Part shown: positions 9,904-19,776 of the stretch, piece after piece | Numbering within the stretch: the first letter of the stretch is position 1 | How the letters are laid out: every line of letters starts with the position of its first letter | NCBI GenBank assembly: GCA_945905815.1 | Contig: CAMDQH010000005.1 | Coordinates: forward strand, 1-64,000 | Source of the DNA: Bacteriovorax stolpii | GTDB taxonomy: Bacteria > Bdellovibrionota > Bacteriovoracia > Bacteriovoracales > Bacteriovoracaceae | Direction of reading: 5' to 3' | Length of the DNA stretch: 64,000 bases | Position numbers and translations under genes: made by a program | Notes under the pieces: model-generated | What the model was told of the DNA's origin: nothing | Database searches by the model: none | Seen by the model: the letters and a program-made list of their open reading frames with translations, nothing else

Positions 9904-11595
9904 TTGTTGAAGGTTATATTTTCAGTCAAGGAGTTAGACTTGAAATTTTTTACGACGGTTATTCTATTGCTCGCTTTCCCTATTGTATCTCAGGCATCAA
10001 GCTTGATTTATCCTGAGAGTTCAATCAAGTTACTCGATAAGAGTAATAATCCTCTCCAGCAAGTTTCTGATGAGCTAAATCTTGGGATTAATGCTGCAAG
10101 TTTTAAGCTTACTGTATCTAAGGAGAGTCTACTTGGTACACACAGCTACTACCAACAGACCGTTAATGGTCTTGATGTAGACGGCGCACAAGTGGTTGTT
10201 TCCGTAAACGGTAACAACGAAGTTTTTAAAGTTTACAATTCAACAGTAAATGGATCGATGAAAGCACTTGAAGCTTCAATTCCTTTCTTGTCTGAATCTC
10301 AGGCCTTGGAAACTGCTTGGAGTCATTTGCAAGTTAACGGTAGTTTGAATAGTGCTCCAATTGCAAAGCTCGTTTATTCAAAAAACTTAAATCTTGTTTA
10401 TAAGATCGTACTCAGTACTTCTTCACCTGCTGGCCACTTTGATGTGACTGTAGATGCTCAAGACGGTCGCATTCTTGATGTTTTAGACGCTGCTCTTCCA
10501 AGAATGAAGAGAGCTGAAGCTCCGGCACGTAACAAGGGTAAAGCTCTTTTTGGATCGTTTGCATCAGCTAGAAAAGCTTTTGAGTTTAAAATGATTTCAA
10601 AAGCAATCATGACTAATGAAATCGCTTTCGTTGACGGTACGGCACAAGTTTTTGATCCAAGTCCAGTTGTTACTTTAGGTCGTACAGATCTTCAGGACAA
10701 TTCTGATGCCTCTATTTTTCTTCCTGCTTACAAGACTCAAGATCTGAAAGACATTTCATTTGTTGATGGCGTTTATTCGCTTAAAGGACCTAAAGTCAAA
10801 CTTATCGACTTTGAGAGTCCGGTTGCTGCTCCCTCTACTTCAGCAGATGGATCGTGGATTTTTGAAAGAAGTAATCCAAGGTTCAACGATGCTATGACTT
10901 ATCTTCACATTGACCGCAGTGCTCGTTACATCGAGTCTTTGGGCTTTGTTAATAATCGCCGCGTATTTGCTAATACGATTGAAGTCGATGCAAATGGTGT
11001 TGATGGGGCAGATAACTCTCACTACATTCCTTCTTCTCGTCGTCTCGCTTTCGGTAACGGATGTGTTGATGATAACGAAGACTCAGATGTTATTCTTCAC
11101 GAGCTTGGCCATGCTATTCAACACAACATCAACCCTTCTTGGGGTGGTGGTGATTCAGGTGCTATGGGCGAAGGCTTTGGTGACTATTGGGCAGCCTCAT
11201 ATTCAGTCACAACTGATCATGGTCGTGAAGGGAATGTTAACTGGGTATTCAAGTGGGATGGACATAACTCTTGCTGGCCTGGCCGTAAGCTAGATTCTTT
11301 TACGCCAGCTTATGATCCTAAGCGTACATACTCTGCTCACTCACAAGTTAACGGAGGAGTATCAGATGAACTTTGGTCAACTCCGATTTTTCAAGCTTTC
11401 TTAGAGCTTTATGATAGAGGTGTTGCTCGTGGTGATATCGATAAGATTATCCTTGAAGCTCACTTTGGTCTAGGTCGTGGAGTAACTATGCCAGTTATGG
11501 CAAAAGCGATTGTGAAGACAGCGAAAGCTCTTTTCCCTGATCAAGATTATGATCAGGTTTATACGAGACATTTTAATAAGCAGAAAATGTTATAA
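9904..11595 (+). CDS. Secreted zinc metalloprotease (thermolysin/fungalysin-like with FTP-type propeptide)
   Basis: Signal peptide; VILHELGHAIQHN + GAMGEGFGDYWAAS. Confidence 0.85.
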   Translation: MLKVIFSVKELDLKFFTTVILLLAFPIVSQASSLIYPESSIKLLDKSNNPLQQVSDELNLGINAASFKLTVSKESLLGTHSYYQQTVNGLDVDGAQVVVSVNGNNEVFKVYNSTVNGSMKALEASIPFLSESQALETAWSHLQVNGSLNSAPIAKLVYSKNLNLVYKIVLSTSSPAGHFDVTVDAQDGRILDVLDAALPRMKRAEAPARNKGKALFGSFASARKAFEFKMISKAIMTNEIAFVDGTAQVFDPSPVVTLGRTDLQDNSDASIFLPAYKTQDLKDISFVDGVYSLKGPKVKLIDFESPVAAPSTSADGSWIFERSNPRFNDAMTYLHIDRSARYIESLGFVNNRRVFANTIEVDANGVDGADNSHYIPSSRRLAFGNGCVDDNEDSDVILHELGHAIQHNINPSWGGGDSGAMGEGFGDYWAASYSVTTDHGREGNVNWVFKWDGHNSCWPGRKLDSFTPAYDPKRTYSAHSQVNGGVSDELWSTPIFQAFLELYDRGVARGDIDKIILEAHFGLGRGVTMPVMAKAIVKTAKALFPDQDYDQVYTRHFNKQKML

Positions 11596-11605
11596 TTTCC
11601 AAATG

Positions 11606-11631
11606 AAGGCTCCGAAAGGAGCCTTTTTTTT
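11606..11631 (+). terminator. Rho-independent terminator
   Basis: aaggctcc-gaaa-ggagcctt followed by T-run. Confidence 0.85.
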
Positions 11632-12091
11632 ATTTTAAAATTGGCCTATAACATGGCCACTCTAGTATTTTAAGAGTTCCTTTGTAGCGACTTAAGGGAA
11701 ACAATTTTATCAGCTCAGATTCAGTTGCTCCACCCATCGCTTTGATTCGCACAGGGTTGGTGATTTTAATTTTTATTTGAAACTCTAAAACCATCTCAGG
11801 AGTTACAAGAAACTTAATTTGAGATTTATCATAAGATTCATTAACGTTTTTTAATCGAACCTGATATCTATCAGTCCATGCCTCTGAAACGACATTCGTT
11901 ATTTTGGCTTCATCGACAGGACAATCTGGGTGTATGAGTAATTTGTAGGCCAGGACGTCTTGTTTAATGAGTGCAGAAGTAATTTTAGTCACAAGCTCAT
12001 TTTGCTCCGGACTCATCACAGGAGTTGCAAACCCGACAGTGGGCAGCAAAAAAATGAAAATCTTAAAAAGACCCATAAACCAATTAGCCAT
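11630..12091 (-). CDS. Hypothetical secreted protein
   Basis: ORF with signal peptide from MANWFMGLFKIFIFLLPTVGFA. Confidence 0.6.
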   Translation of the reverse strand: MANWFMGLFKIFIFLLPTVGFATPVMSPEQNELVTKITSALIKQDVLAYKLLIHPDCPVDEAKITNVVSEAWTDRYQVRLKNVNESYDKSQIKFLVTPEMVLEFQIKIKITNPVRIKAMGGATESELIKLFPLSRYKGTLKILEWPCYRPILK

Positions 12092-13121
12092 GTTTTTTGT
12101 TGTAACGAACTGACGACCATAGTGACAACCCAATCAGAATTGCGCCAATTAGCCCAGTAACAACTTCCGGGATATGGGCAACTGTGTTGGTGAACATGAT
12201 CACTGCAAGAGAACCGATGGCATAAAAGGCACCATGCTCAAGAAATCTGAACTCATTTAGTGTCCCTTTATCAACCAGCATAATAGTTAAACTTCGGACA
12301 AACATAGCGCCGACACCTAGACCGATCATGATGATGAAAAGGTTGTTGGTTACGGCAAAAGCTCCAACCACACCATCAAATGAAAACGAAGCATCTAGAA
12401 CTTCTAGGTAAAGAAACATGCCCATACTGGCCTTATTAAGATCCAATTGTTCAGTCTCATCAGGGGATTGTAAAAAGGCACCAATTCCATCCACCGCTAC
12501 GTAAGTAACTAGTCCCCAGATTCCCGAAACTAAGAAAGTCATTTTTTCATGTTCATGCTGATACAGTGAAAAAACATAAAGGGTGATAAGAGTCACTGCA
12601 ATTTCTACCGATTTCATACGACCAAGTTTACTGATCGGTGCCTCGATTATCCGAACCCAGTGGACATCTTTTGTTTCTTCGAAGAAATATTTGAGGGCAA
12701 CCATTAATAGGAAAGCCCCACCATAGGCCGCTATACTAACATGGGCCGAAAGCATGATTTGAGCGTACTCAGCGGGCTTAGTGGCGGCCAAGACGAGAGC
12801 ATCTATTGGGTTAACATGGGCCATGACTCCAACGAGCGCGAGTGGAAATACTAAACGCATTCCAAAAACTGCAATAGCAATACCCCAAGTTAAAAAACGA
12901 TGCTGCCATAGGGGAGTCATTTTCTTTAGGACAATTGCGTTTACAACGGCGTTATCAAAAGAAAGTGAAATTTCGAGAACACTTAGAACTGTGGCCAAAA
13001 AAAGTGCAGATAAAGCACCAGAGATTGTTCCAGTATAGAAGTGCCCAATTCCGAAAGCACATGCGCCTCCGACTAAAGATAATAAAATGGAGCCTTTAAA
13101 GTACTTGAGGATATTTTGCAT
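12084..13121 (-). CDS. TerC/DUF475-family integral membrane protein
   Basis: VLEISLSFDNAVVNAIVLKKM ... LEVLDASFSFDGVVGAFAVTNN. Confidence 0.85.
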   Translation of the reverse strand: MQNILKYFKGSILLSLVGGACAFGIGHFYTGTISGALSALFLATVLSVLEISLSFDNAVVNAIVLKKMTPLWQHRFLTWGIAIAVFGMRLVFPLALVGVMAHVNPIDALVLAATKPAEYAQIMLSAHVSIAAYGGAFLLMVALKYFFEETKDVHWVRIIEAPISKLGRMKSVEIAVTLITLYVFSLYQHEHEKMTFLVSGIWGLVTYVAVDGIGAFLQSPDETEQLDLNKASMGMFLYLEVLDASFSFDGVVGAFAVTNNLFIIMIGLGVGAMFVRSLTIMLVDKGTLNEFRFLEHGAFYAIGSLAVIMFTNTVAHIPEVVTGLIGAILIGLSLWSSVRYNKKHG

Positions 13122-13231
13122 GTAGTCTTAACTCTCGAAAAAATTTTAAAATGTCACTTTATGACAGTCTATGTCTAAAAATCAAGCAGGATGTTGTGGA
13201 TTTTAGATGATTGGCCCGTTAATCTTACATC

Positions 13232-14128
13232 ATGCATTCAAGAAACCGTCATTTGGCCCGATATGATTTTACTCAGCTTACTAAAAGTTGTCCTGAGCTT
13301 GCGCCTCATGTGTTGGTTAATAAGTTTGGAGATGAATCGATTGATTTTGCAAATCCTGAATCAGTAAAATTGCTTAATAAGGCGATTCTCAAAGAATTTT
13401 ATAAAATTAACTGGTGGGATATTCCGCCAAATTATTTATGTCCGCCAATTCCTGGTCGAGCAGATTACCTTCATAATGTTGCGGATCTTTTGTATGGGGC
13501 CAGGGGAAAATCAATTGTGGCGCTGGATATAGGAGTCGGTGCCAATTGTGTTTATCCATTGATTGGGCAGTATGAGTATGGATGGAGCTTTATTGGCTCA
13601 GATATTGATCAAGAGGCGATTACGTCAGCGCAAAGCATTCTGGATCATAATCTAGATCTAAAGGAGCAGATTGAACTTCGCTTGCAAGCAAAGGCAAATC
13701 AAATTTTTAAAGGTATTCTAAAACCGAATGAGTTGATTGATATTTCAATTTGTAATCCTCCATTTCATGCCTCGGCGGAAGAAGCAGCAGCTGGTTCGGA
13801 ACGTAAATTGAAAAACCTTGGGTTGCAAAAAAAGGTTCTCAACTTTGGTGGCAAGAGTCATGAACTTTGGTGCACAGGTGGTGAGAAAGCCTTTATTAAA
13901 AGCATGATTGAGGAGAGTCTTTTGGTGGCATCACAATGTCTGTGGTTTACAACACTCGTATCAAAGAAAGAGAATCTTCCCGATTTGGAAAGAGAGCTTA
14001 AAAGAGTGAAGGCTTTTGACGTTAAAATAATAGAGATGTCTCAGGGACAAAAAATAAGCCGAATCCTAGCATGGACTTTTCAAAACGATGATCAACAAAA
14101 AACATGGGCGAAAAAAAGATGGACTTAA
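13232..14128 (+). CDS. rlmF: 23S rRNA (adenine1618-N6)-methyltransferase RlmF
   Basis: MHSRNRHLARYDF, ALDIGVGANCVYPLIG, SICNPPFHAS. Confidence 0.92.
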   Translation: MHSRNRHLARYDFTQLTKSCPELAPHVLVNKFGDESIDFANPESVKLLNKAILKEFYKINWWDIPPNYLCPPIPGRADYLHNVADLLYGARGKSIVALDIGVGANCVYPLIGQYEYGWSFIGSDIDQEAITSAQSILDHNLDLKEQIELRLQAKANQIFKGILKPNELIDISICNPPFHASAEEAAAGSERKLKNLGLQKKVLNFGGKSHELWCTGGEKAFIKSMIEESLLVASQCLWFTTLVSKKENLPDLERELKRVKAFDVKIIEMSQGQKISRILAWTFQNDDQQKTWAKKRWT

Positions 14129-14469
14129 AAAAAATCAATTCTGAGATTGAGAAATTTGTAAGCGATAGGGACTGGGATCAGTTTCATTCAGTTAAAAATT
14201 TAAGTATGGCACTTAGTGTTGAGAGCTCTGAGTTACTGGAGATTTTTCAGTGGCTTACTGAAGAGCAGTCAAATCAAATTAAGAACGATCCGAAGCTTAT
14301 GGGGAAAGTTGAAGATGAGGTCGCTGATGTGTTTGTTTATCTCATGCGTATCGTGAATAAGACCAATATTGATCTAGAACAGGCCGTGGTCAGAAAAATA
14401 AAGAAAAATGCCGAGAAATATCCGGTTGAGAAATCCAGAGGGAACGCCAAAAAGTACAACGAGCTCTAA
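14104..14469 (+). CDS. MazG-like nucleotide pyrophosphohydrolase
   Basis: RDWDQFHSVKNLSMALSVESSELLEIFQW, EDEVADVFVYLMR. Confidence 0.9.
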   Translation: MGEKKMDLKKINSEIEKFVSDRDWDQFHSVKNLSMALSVESSELLEIFQWLTEEQSNQIKNDPKLMGKVEDEVADVFVYLMRIVNKTNIDLEQAVVRKIKKNAEKYPVEKSRGNAKKYNEL

Positions 14470-14470
14470 A

Positions 14471-15040
14471 TTACATAAGAGGAGCGTTGGCATGGCCAGT
14501 GAAGTTAATCTGACTGAACATTTGCTCTACTAAATCGACAATCAAAATTCCATTCAGATGGTCATACTCATGTTGGGCTATGATCGCTCCAAATCCATCT
14601 AGCTCTTTTGAAATGTATTCGCCCTTGCGGTCAAAATAACTAATATGGATTTTTTTGAACCTGTTGATTTTAAGACTTTTTCCAGGAATTGACAGGCACC
14701 CTTCAGTCGAAGATTTCTTTCCAAACTCTTCAAGATATTCGACTTTGGGATTGATGACGATTGTCAAAGGAACATTGGGCCAACTGCTCTTCATGACAAA
14801 CAAACGTAAAGACTTATTAACTTGAGGAGCAGCAAGACCCACACCGCCGGCCTCACTCATCGTAGTAAGCATATCGTCGATAAGTTTTTGAAACTCTGGA
14901 CTTTGAATATCTGCAAAATTAATTTCTTCAGCTTTTGCTCTAAGGGTCGGATGACCAATCTTAATAATTTCCAGGCTTGCCCCATAAGAAGTGAGTGCGA
15001 GGCAAAATGCTATAAAGACAAACGCAATTTTATTTTTCAT
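14471..15040 (-). CDS. def: Peptide deformylase with N-terminal signal peptide
   Basis: GVGLAAPQ, EGCLS, QHEYDH motifs all present; N-terminus MKNKIAFVFIAFCLALTSYGAS precedes LEIIKIGHPTLR. Confidence 0.9.
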   Translation of the reverse strand: MKNKIAFVFIAFCLALTSYGASLEIIKIGHPTLRAKAEEINFADIQSPEFQKLIDDMLTTMSEAGGVGLAAPQVNKSLRLFVMKSSWPNVPLTIVINPKVEYLEEFGKKSSTEGCLSIPGKSLKINRFKKIHISYFDRKGEYISKELDGFGAIIAQHEYDHLNGILIVDLVEQMFSQINFTGHANAPLM

Positions 15041-15155
15041 AACCGCCAATATTGCATATCTCGTCATGCGAGGCAAGTTAATGCTTTTGGATGTGATTAC
15101 CAATCAGCTCCTAGGTACAATGAGAAATCCCCATCAACCTCAAAAGGAGAATGGC

Positions 15156-15257
15156 ATGAAAGACAAAGGTAAAAAGAAACTCTCGATTAAGGAAAAGCAG
15201 GATCGAAAGAAAGAGAAAACGAAGACTAAGGTAAAAGACGAACCAGCAGATTCGTAA
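15156..15257 (+). CDS. Small lysine-rich protein (33 aa)
   Basis: aaaggag RBS before ATG; MKDKGKKKLSIKEKQDRKKEKTKTKVKDEPADS. Confidence 0.45.
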   Translation: MKDKGKKKLSIKEKQDRKKEKTKTKVKDEPADS

Positions 15258-15282
15258 AATTAAAAAGGTGTCACTCTAAAAA

Positions 15283-15972
15283 TTAGGTGGCACCTATTTC
15301 AGAATCGTTCTCATTGTCTAAGTTCGCGATATATTCTTCCAGTTCATGGTTCTCAGGTGCCTTCTCAATCCAAAGCTCATTAGAACGAAGCTTTTCTCTC
15401 ATGAGTTTAAAATAAATGATACCCAAAATAATCCCCATTCCAAATCCTAGCCCATGAGCTAGATAACTAACATTCTTAACAAAAACTTCCGGAAAAAAGA
15501 GGATCAGAGAAACTCCTGTCGTGATCATGATTCGTCGGTATAAACTCATCTGCCGTTCAAGGCCTACAAACATCGTCATCCAAAACGCCGCCATGAAATA
15601 AATCACACCTGATATCCCTACCAAGTAGATTTGAGGGTCATAAATTTTAAGAGCAATAAGATTAATGATTCCACCCACGACAAAACTTAAAACCGGAAAA
15701 ATCCAAAATCCAAAATATGAATTAAGTAGAACTGAAAAAGCGAGAAAGAAAAGTGTGTTGTGTCCCAGATGGACAAAATCAGCATGCATTAAAGTTGTGG
15801 TGAACGCCTTCCAGTATTCGCCTTTCTCAAAAACGAGATATCCATTGGCCGAGAGATTTTGGTTATCTAATATGAAAACCAGAAGCAAAACCAGATAGCT
15901 AACAAGGCCAACAAGCTTGCTTTGAGGTGATAGTTTTTTCGACAACAATGTTTTTGTTAACTGTAGCTGCAT
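15283..15972 (-). CDS. Rhomboid-family intramembrane serine protease
   Basis: EYWKAFTTTLMHADFVHLGHN, VGISGVIYF (GxSG), SYLAHGLGFGMG. Confidence 0.88.
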   Translation of the reverse strand: MQLQLTKTLLSKKLSPQSKLVGLVSYLVLLLVFILDNQNLSANGYLVFEKGEYWKAFTTTLMHADFVHLGHNTLFFLAFSVLLNSYFGFWIFPVLSFVVGGIINLIALKIYDPQIYLVGISGVIYFMAAFWMTMFVGLERQMSLYRRIMITTGVSLILFFPEVFVKNVSYLAHGLGFGMGIILGIIYFKLMREKLRSNELWIEKAPENHELEEYIANLDNENDSEIGAT

Positions 15973-16030
15973 GCTTTTAAAGATGGGACTTGATTCTAGA
16001 TTGTCAATCTGGACGCATGATTTCAGAGGC

Positions 16031-16270
16031 TTAGTTTAAAGTTCTATTTTCTAATTTCATGCTCTGGTGATTATTCATGAATTTGTAATTTTGGAAAATT
16101 ATCTGAGACGATGAATCATCGGCCATAGAATTATCAGAAAAACTCATAAATTTAAGCTTTCCACAACGACTGCAAACTGACTTATTATCTTCTTCCAAAC
16201 TATAAAAAGTGCCTGAGTTCATGATAAAATCATGACCCCAAAGATGGCAGATGGCTTTTTTGTATTTCAT
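16031..16270 (-). CDS. Small protein with Cys/His zinc-binding-like motif
   Basis: CHLWGHDF...VCSRCGKLKF. Confidence 0.5.
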   Translation of the reverse strand: MKYKKAICHLWGHDFIMNSGTFYSLEEDNKSVCSRCGKLKFMSFSDNSMADDSSSQIIFQNYKFMNNHQSMKLENRTLN

Positions 16271-16405
16271 AGAAGCTCCAAGTAAAAGTAAACCTATCTA
16301 GCGCTCAAACCAATAATCCGTATAGTTCTAACTATTATAAAGTAATTTTTACATTTCGGGTATTTTCCCCCATAATTAAATTTCACTTTTTTAAGAGGGA
16401 TATCC

Positions 16406-17629
16406 ATGCCTAAGTTCGTTAAAGGCCTGTCATTTCAGATAATTCTAGCTTTGATTCTAGGCGCAATCGTCGGGAAGATTTTCGGGACAAATGTCGGGTC
16501 TTTTGGCGAGATTGGGAAGGTGGTAATTACCCTTATTAAGGCAGCTGCAACTCCTTTACTTTTCTTCGTCATTTTAAGCTCTATTTTGACGTCAGAGATT
16601 TCTGGAAAATTGGGATCTAAACTAATCATGATCACGAGTTTTAATTCGATATGTGCACTGACTATTGGAATTGGCCTTTCTTTTATTTTTAGGGCCGGTG
16701 AAAGTTTATCCAAGATTCATAGCACTATGACCACTCCGGCCCAGCTTGCGAAATATGCAGGCCAGAAAATCGACTTCATTGAAAGTTTTAAAGGCTATTT
16801 TCCTGAAAGCTTTGTGAGGCCGTTCGTGGACAATGCTGTGATTAGCTTAATCTTCATAGCGCTACTATTAGGTTTTGCGCTTAGAAAAGTTAGGACTCAT
16901 GCCAGTGAGGAAGAAAAACAACTTATTGGAAGATTTGTACATTTTCTTTCCGTTATGACAAAAATGTTTGAAGTGGCATTGACCTGGCTTGTTCACCTTG
17001 TTCCACTTGCTGTTTTTGGTGTTGTAGCAAAAACAGTTGGAGAGTTTGGTTTTGAGCCACTCAAAGGTTTAAGTCAGTATCTCCTGGTGGGGATGGCCGG
17101 ACTAGCGATCCATGTTCTTGTTGTTTATCAAGGGTGGCTACTTTATAAAGGAATTCCGCTTCGCTATTTTTGGAAAAAAGTGCGCACTACTCTCATATAT
17201 GCTTGGGGCGTGAATTCAAGTCTTGCAACATTGCCCTTGACTCTAAAAAACTTGGACGAATTGAAAGTTTCTAAAAAATCAGCAACTCTTGGTGCTTGTA
17301 TTGGTACCAATCTTAATAACGATGGAATCCTGCTTTATGAAGGTATGGCGGTATTTTTTGTTGCTCAAGCCGCCGGTATTCATATGGATCTTACGACTCA
17401 GTTAACTGCCGCTCTTATTTGTGTCATGGGTACAATAGGTATTGCTGGAATTCCTGAAGCAGGATTTATAACACTATCTCTAGTGCTTACGACTGTAGGA
17501 CTTCCAACCGAAATTCTTCCGATGTTATTAACAGTTGATTGGATTTTGGGCCGCGGTCGTTCTGTAGTAAACGTTCTGGGTGACATGACAGTATCAATTG
17601 CCTTGGATGAAAAGAGGACCAATGTTTAA
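16406..17629 (+). CDS. Dicarboxylate/amino acid:cation symporter (DAACS family)
   Basis: Multi-TM; GTNLNNDGILLYEGMAVFFVAQAAG, DWILGRGRSVVNVLGD. Confidence 0.9.
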   Translation: MPKFVKGLSFQIILALILGAIVGKIFGTNVGSFGEIGKVVITLIKAAATPLLFFVILSSILTSEISGKLGSKLIMITSFNSICALTIGIGLSFIFRAGESLSKIHSTMTTPAQLAKYAGQKIDFIESFKGYFPESFVRPFVDNAVISLIFIALLLGFALRKVRTHASEEEKQLIGRFVHFLSVMTKMFEVALTWLVHLVPLAVFGVVAKTVGEFGFEPLKGLSQYLLVGMAGLAIHVLVVYQGWLLYKGIPLRYFWKKVRTTLIYAWGVNSSLATLPLTLKNLDELKVSKKSATLGACIGTNLNNDGILLYEGMAVFFVAQAAGIHMDLTTQLTAALICVMGTIGIAGIPEAGFITLSLVLTTVGLPTEILPMLLTVDWILGRGRSVVNVLGDMTVSIALDEKRTNV

Positions 17630-18827
17630 ATTATTTTTTCTAGTTTTAATTGCACCTTCAGTCTTTGCTTTATCTTTAACCAGTGTCTCTGGAGATTACA
17701 AGTACGAAGATGCTCCCGAGTATCAAGTAATATTAGGTCAAATTAAATCATTGGGTGAGTTTTCGCAAAAGACGCTTCCGGTTCCTGTTCAGAAAACAAT
17801 GAGTAGGGGAGAACAGGTTGTGGCCGAAGCAAAAGCCCGAAATAAAGCACTTATTGCGCAAAATAATCTTGAAACTAAAAAGTTGAAAGAAAAGAATTCG
17901 AATCTTTCTGAGATGGATAAATTAAAACTGGAAGATCAGAAAACACGTGATGGATGGAAAAAAGAAATTATTGAACAAAGAAAGCTTTGGCAAAAAGAAC
18001 AGGATATTTTCCTTGGCAGGATCAAAGTGTACAAAGAAAACACTTTTGAAATTCCTGTAAAAAAACAAGTTATCATTGAAGCGAAAGTTATTCCTCAGCT
18101 TCCATCCGTTCACATTGTTAACAGTTCGTTCTCAGTACCAGTTAGAGATCAATTCGCTCGTCCAACTTGTTCGGCATTTGCTGGGATCAGGGCGCTTGAA
18201 ATCACATTAGCGCAGAATAAAATAGATCACGATTTATCGGAGCAGTATTTTTATTGGGCCAGTAAGCCCGACTGTCAGAATAGTCCATGTGGAAGCAAAG
18301 GTTCTTGGGTAAATAGTGCTTACCGCTTTTCGCAGAAACATCCCAATTTAGATATTCCAATCGAAAATAATTGTTCTTATCAAACTAAAGGAATGGATCA
18401 AAATGAAACACAAATCCCTCTTCCATCTAATTGTCATCAAGGTGTCGTAAAGGTTTTGACTTTTAAAGACGTGAGAACTCTGGCCGACGTAATAGATAAA
18501 TTAAAACAAAACGTTCCAGTCATAATGGCGGCAAAACTCTCTGAGAATTTTTATAAGAATCAGGGAATCGTGAGTCTAGCTGAAGCTTCAAAAAATATTG
18601 GTGTCACCCTCGATAAGCATGCTCTAGGTCACGCTTTTCTTGCTATTGGAGTCATGGAACTTCCAGAGAAGGTTAAAGCAACTGAAGGTAGCTTTTGCAT
18701 TATTATTGCAAACAGCTGGGGAAAAGGTTGGGGCGCCGGCGGATATTCTTGTTTGACTGAGAAATGGTTGTTGGCATACAGACAGCCCGCTCCTTTTGTT
18801 GCAGTGACTAAAGTAAGTGTAAAATAG
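17622..18827 (+). CDS. Secreted papain-like (C1) cysteine peptidase
   Basis: VRDQFARPTCSAFAGIRALE, GHAFLAIGV, IANSWGKGWGAGGYSCLTEKW. Confidence 0.82.
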   Translation: MFKLFFLVLIAPSVFALSLTSVSGDYKYEDAPEYQVILGQIKSLGEFSQKTLPVPVQKTMSRGEQVVAEAKARNKALIAQNNLETKKLKEKNSNLSEMDKLKLEDQKTRDGWKKEIIEQRKLWQKEQDIFLGRIKVYKENTFEIPVKKQVIIEAKVIPQLPSVHIVNSSFSVPVRDQFARPTCSAFAGIRALEITLAQNKIDHDLSEQYFYWASKPDCQNSPCGSKGSWVNSAYRFSQKHPNLDIPIENNCSYQTKGMDQNETQIPLPSNCHQGVVKVLTFKDVRTLADVIDKLKQNVPVIMAAKLSENFYKNQGIVSLAEASKNIGVTLDKHALGHAFLAIGVMELPEKVKATEGSFCIIIANSWGKGWGAGGYSCLTEKWLLAYRQPAPFVAVTKVSVK

Positions 18828-18918
18828 AGCGCTTGCAAATAACTGACAGCTTTGATCTTTCAAATACTTCTAAATTGGCACTTACGCTCGATTAGATTTT
18901 GTCTATAATCTTCCCATT

Positions 18919-19314
18919 ATGTTACTCGTAAAAACGTTTTTAAAATTTAGCGACATTCATGGTGTCGGCTGTTTCACTTCTGAGGATATTAAGGTCGGGC
19001 AGGCGGTATGGAAGTTTGATCCAATTCTCGATGTAGAGTTGGATGAAGTTAAAATTGCGGCATTCCCCGAATCAGTCAGAAGCTTTCTTCATATGTATGC
19101 TTATGGGCAGCAAACAGGTTTAATGAAAACCTTTATTCTTTGTGGTGATCATGCTCGGCACATGAATCATTCAGATAAACCAAATTTAGTTGAGGCCGGA
19201 GATGGCAATGCTTTGAATCTAGCGGTAAGAGATATTAAGGCCGGCGAAGAACTAACCTGTGACTACAACGCCTTTGATACTGACGCCACGTTTAAGTTAC
19301 AACACAATCAATGA
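18919..19314 (+). CDS. Stand-alone SET-domain protein
   Basis: HGVGCFTSEDIKVGQAVWKFD, HMNHSDKPN, IKAGEELTCDYNAFD. Confidence 0.85.
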   Translation: MLLVKTFLKFSDIHGVGCFTSEDIKVGQAVWKFDPILDVELDEVKIAAFPESVRSFLHMYAYGQQTGLMKTFILCGDHARHMNHSDKPNLVEAGDGNALNLAVRDIKAGEELTCDYNAFDTDATFKLQHNQ

Positions 19315-19715
19315 ATAAAATTCAGGCCGTCACGGTTATTATAGAAAAAGAAGGACGCTATCTTCTTGGCAAAAGAAGTACCTGGAAAACTACGGCACCA
19401 GGATATTGGTGTCCTGTATCAGGAAAAATTGAAGAAGGTGAGACTGAGATTGAAGCAGTTTGTCGTGAAGCCTTCGAAGAGGTAGGCCTCAAAGTGAAAC
19501 CTACGCAGAAGCTGTGCGAGATGGACACCAGAGACGGTTCTTGCAGGCTCCATTGGTGGCTTGTCGAGATACTTGAGGGGGAAGCATTCATTAAAAATGA
19601 TGAACATTCAGAGCTAGGATGGTTTACGACTGACGAGATGGCCTTACTTGATCCAACATTCCATGAGGACCTTAATTTATTTAGCTCTTTAACCCAGAGT
19701 GCCAATAAGATTTAA
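19311..19715 (+). CDS. NUDIX hydrolase
   Basis: Nudix box GKIEEGETEIEAVCREAFEEVGL. Confidence 0.92.
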   Translation: MNKIQAVTVIIEKEGRYLLGKRSTWKTTAPGYWCPVSGKIEEGETEIEAVCREAFEEVGLKVKPTQKLCEMDTRDGSCRLHWWLVEILEGEAFIKNDEHSELGWFTTDEMALLDPTFHEDLNLFSSLTQSANKI

Positions 19716-19776
19716 CTCACGTTTTAGAGAGCTTCGATGTAAATTAACAATAAATTTCGGCCACCAAGGATGTTAT

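Noticed and set aside
14991-15257. 88-aa ORF starting at 14991
   Set aside because: Upstream part is antisense to def; the internal ATG at 15156 with a good RBS gives a more credible 33-aa product.
16031-16270. Zn-ribbon-like small protein as a prophage remnant
   Set aside because: Similar small proteins occur in phages, but no other phage gene is present nearby.
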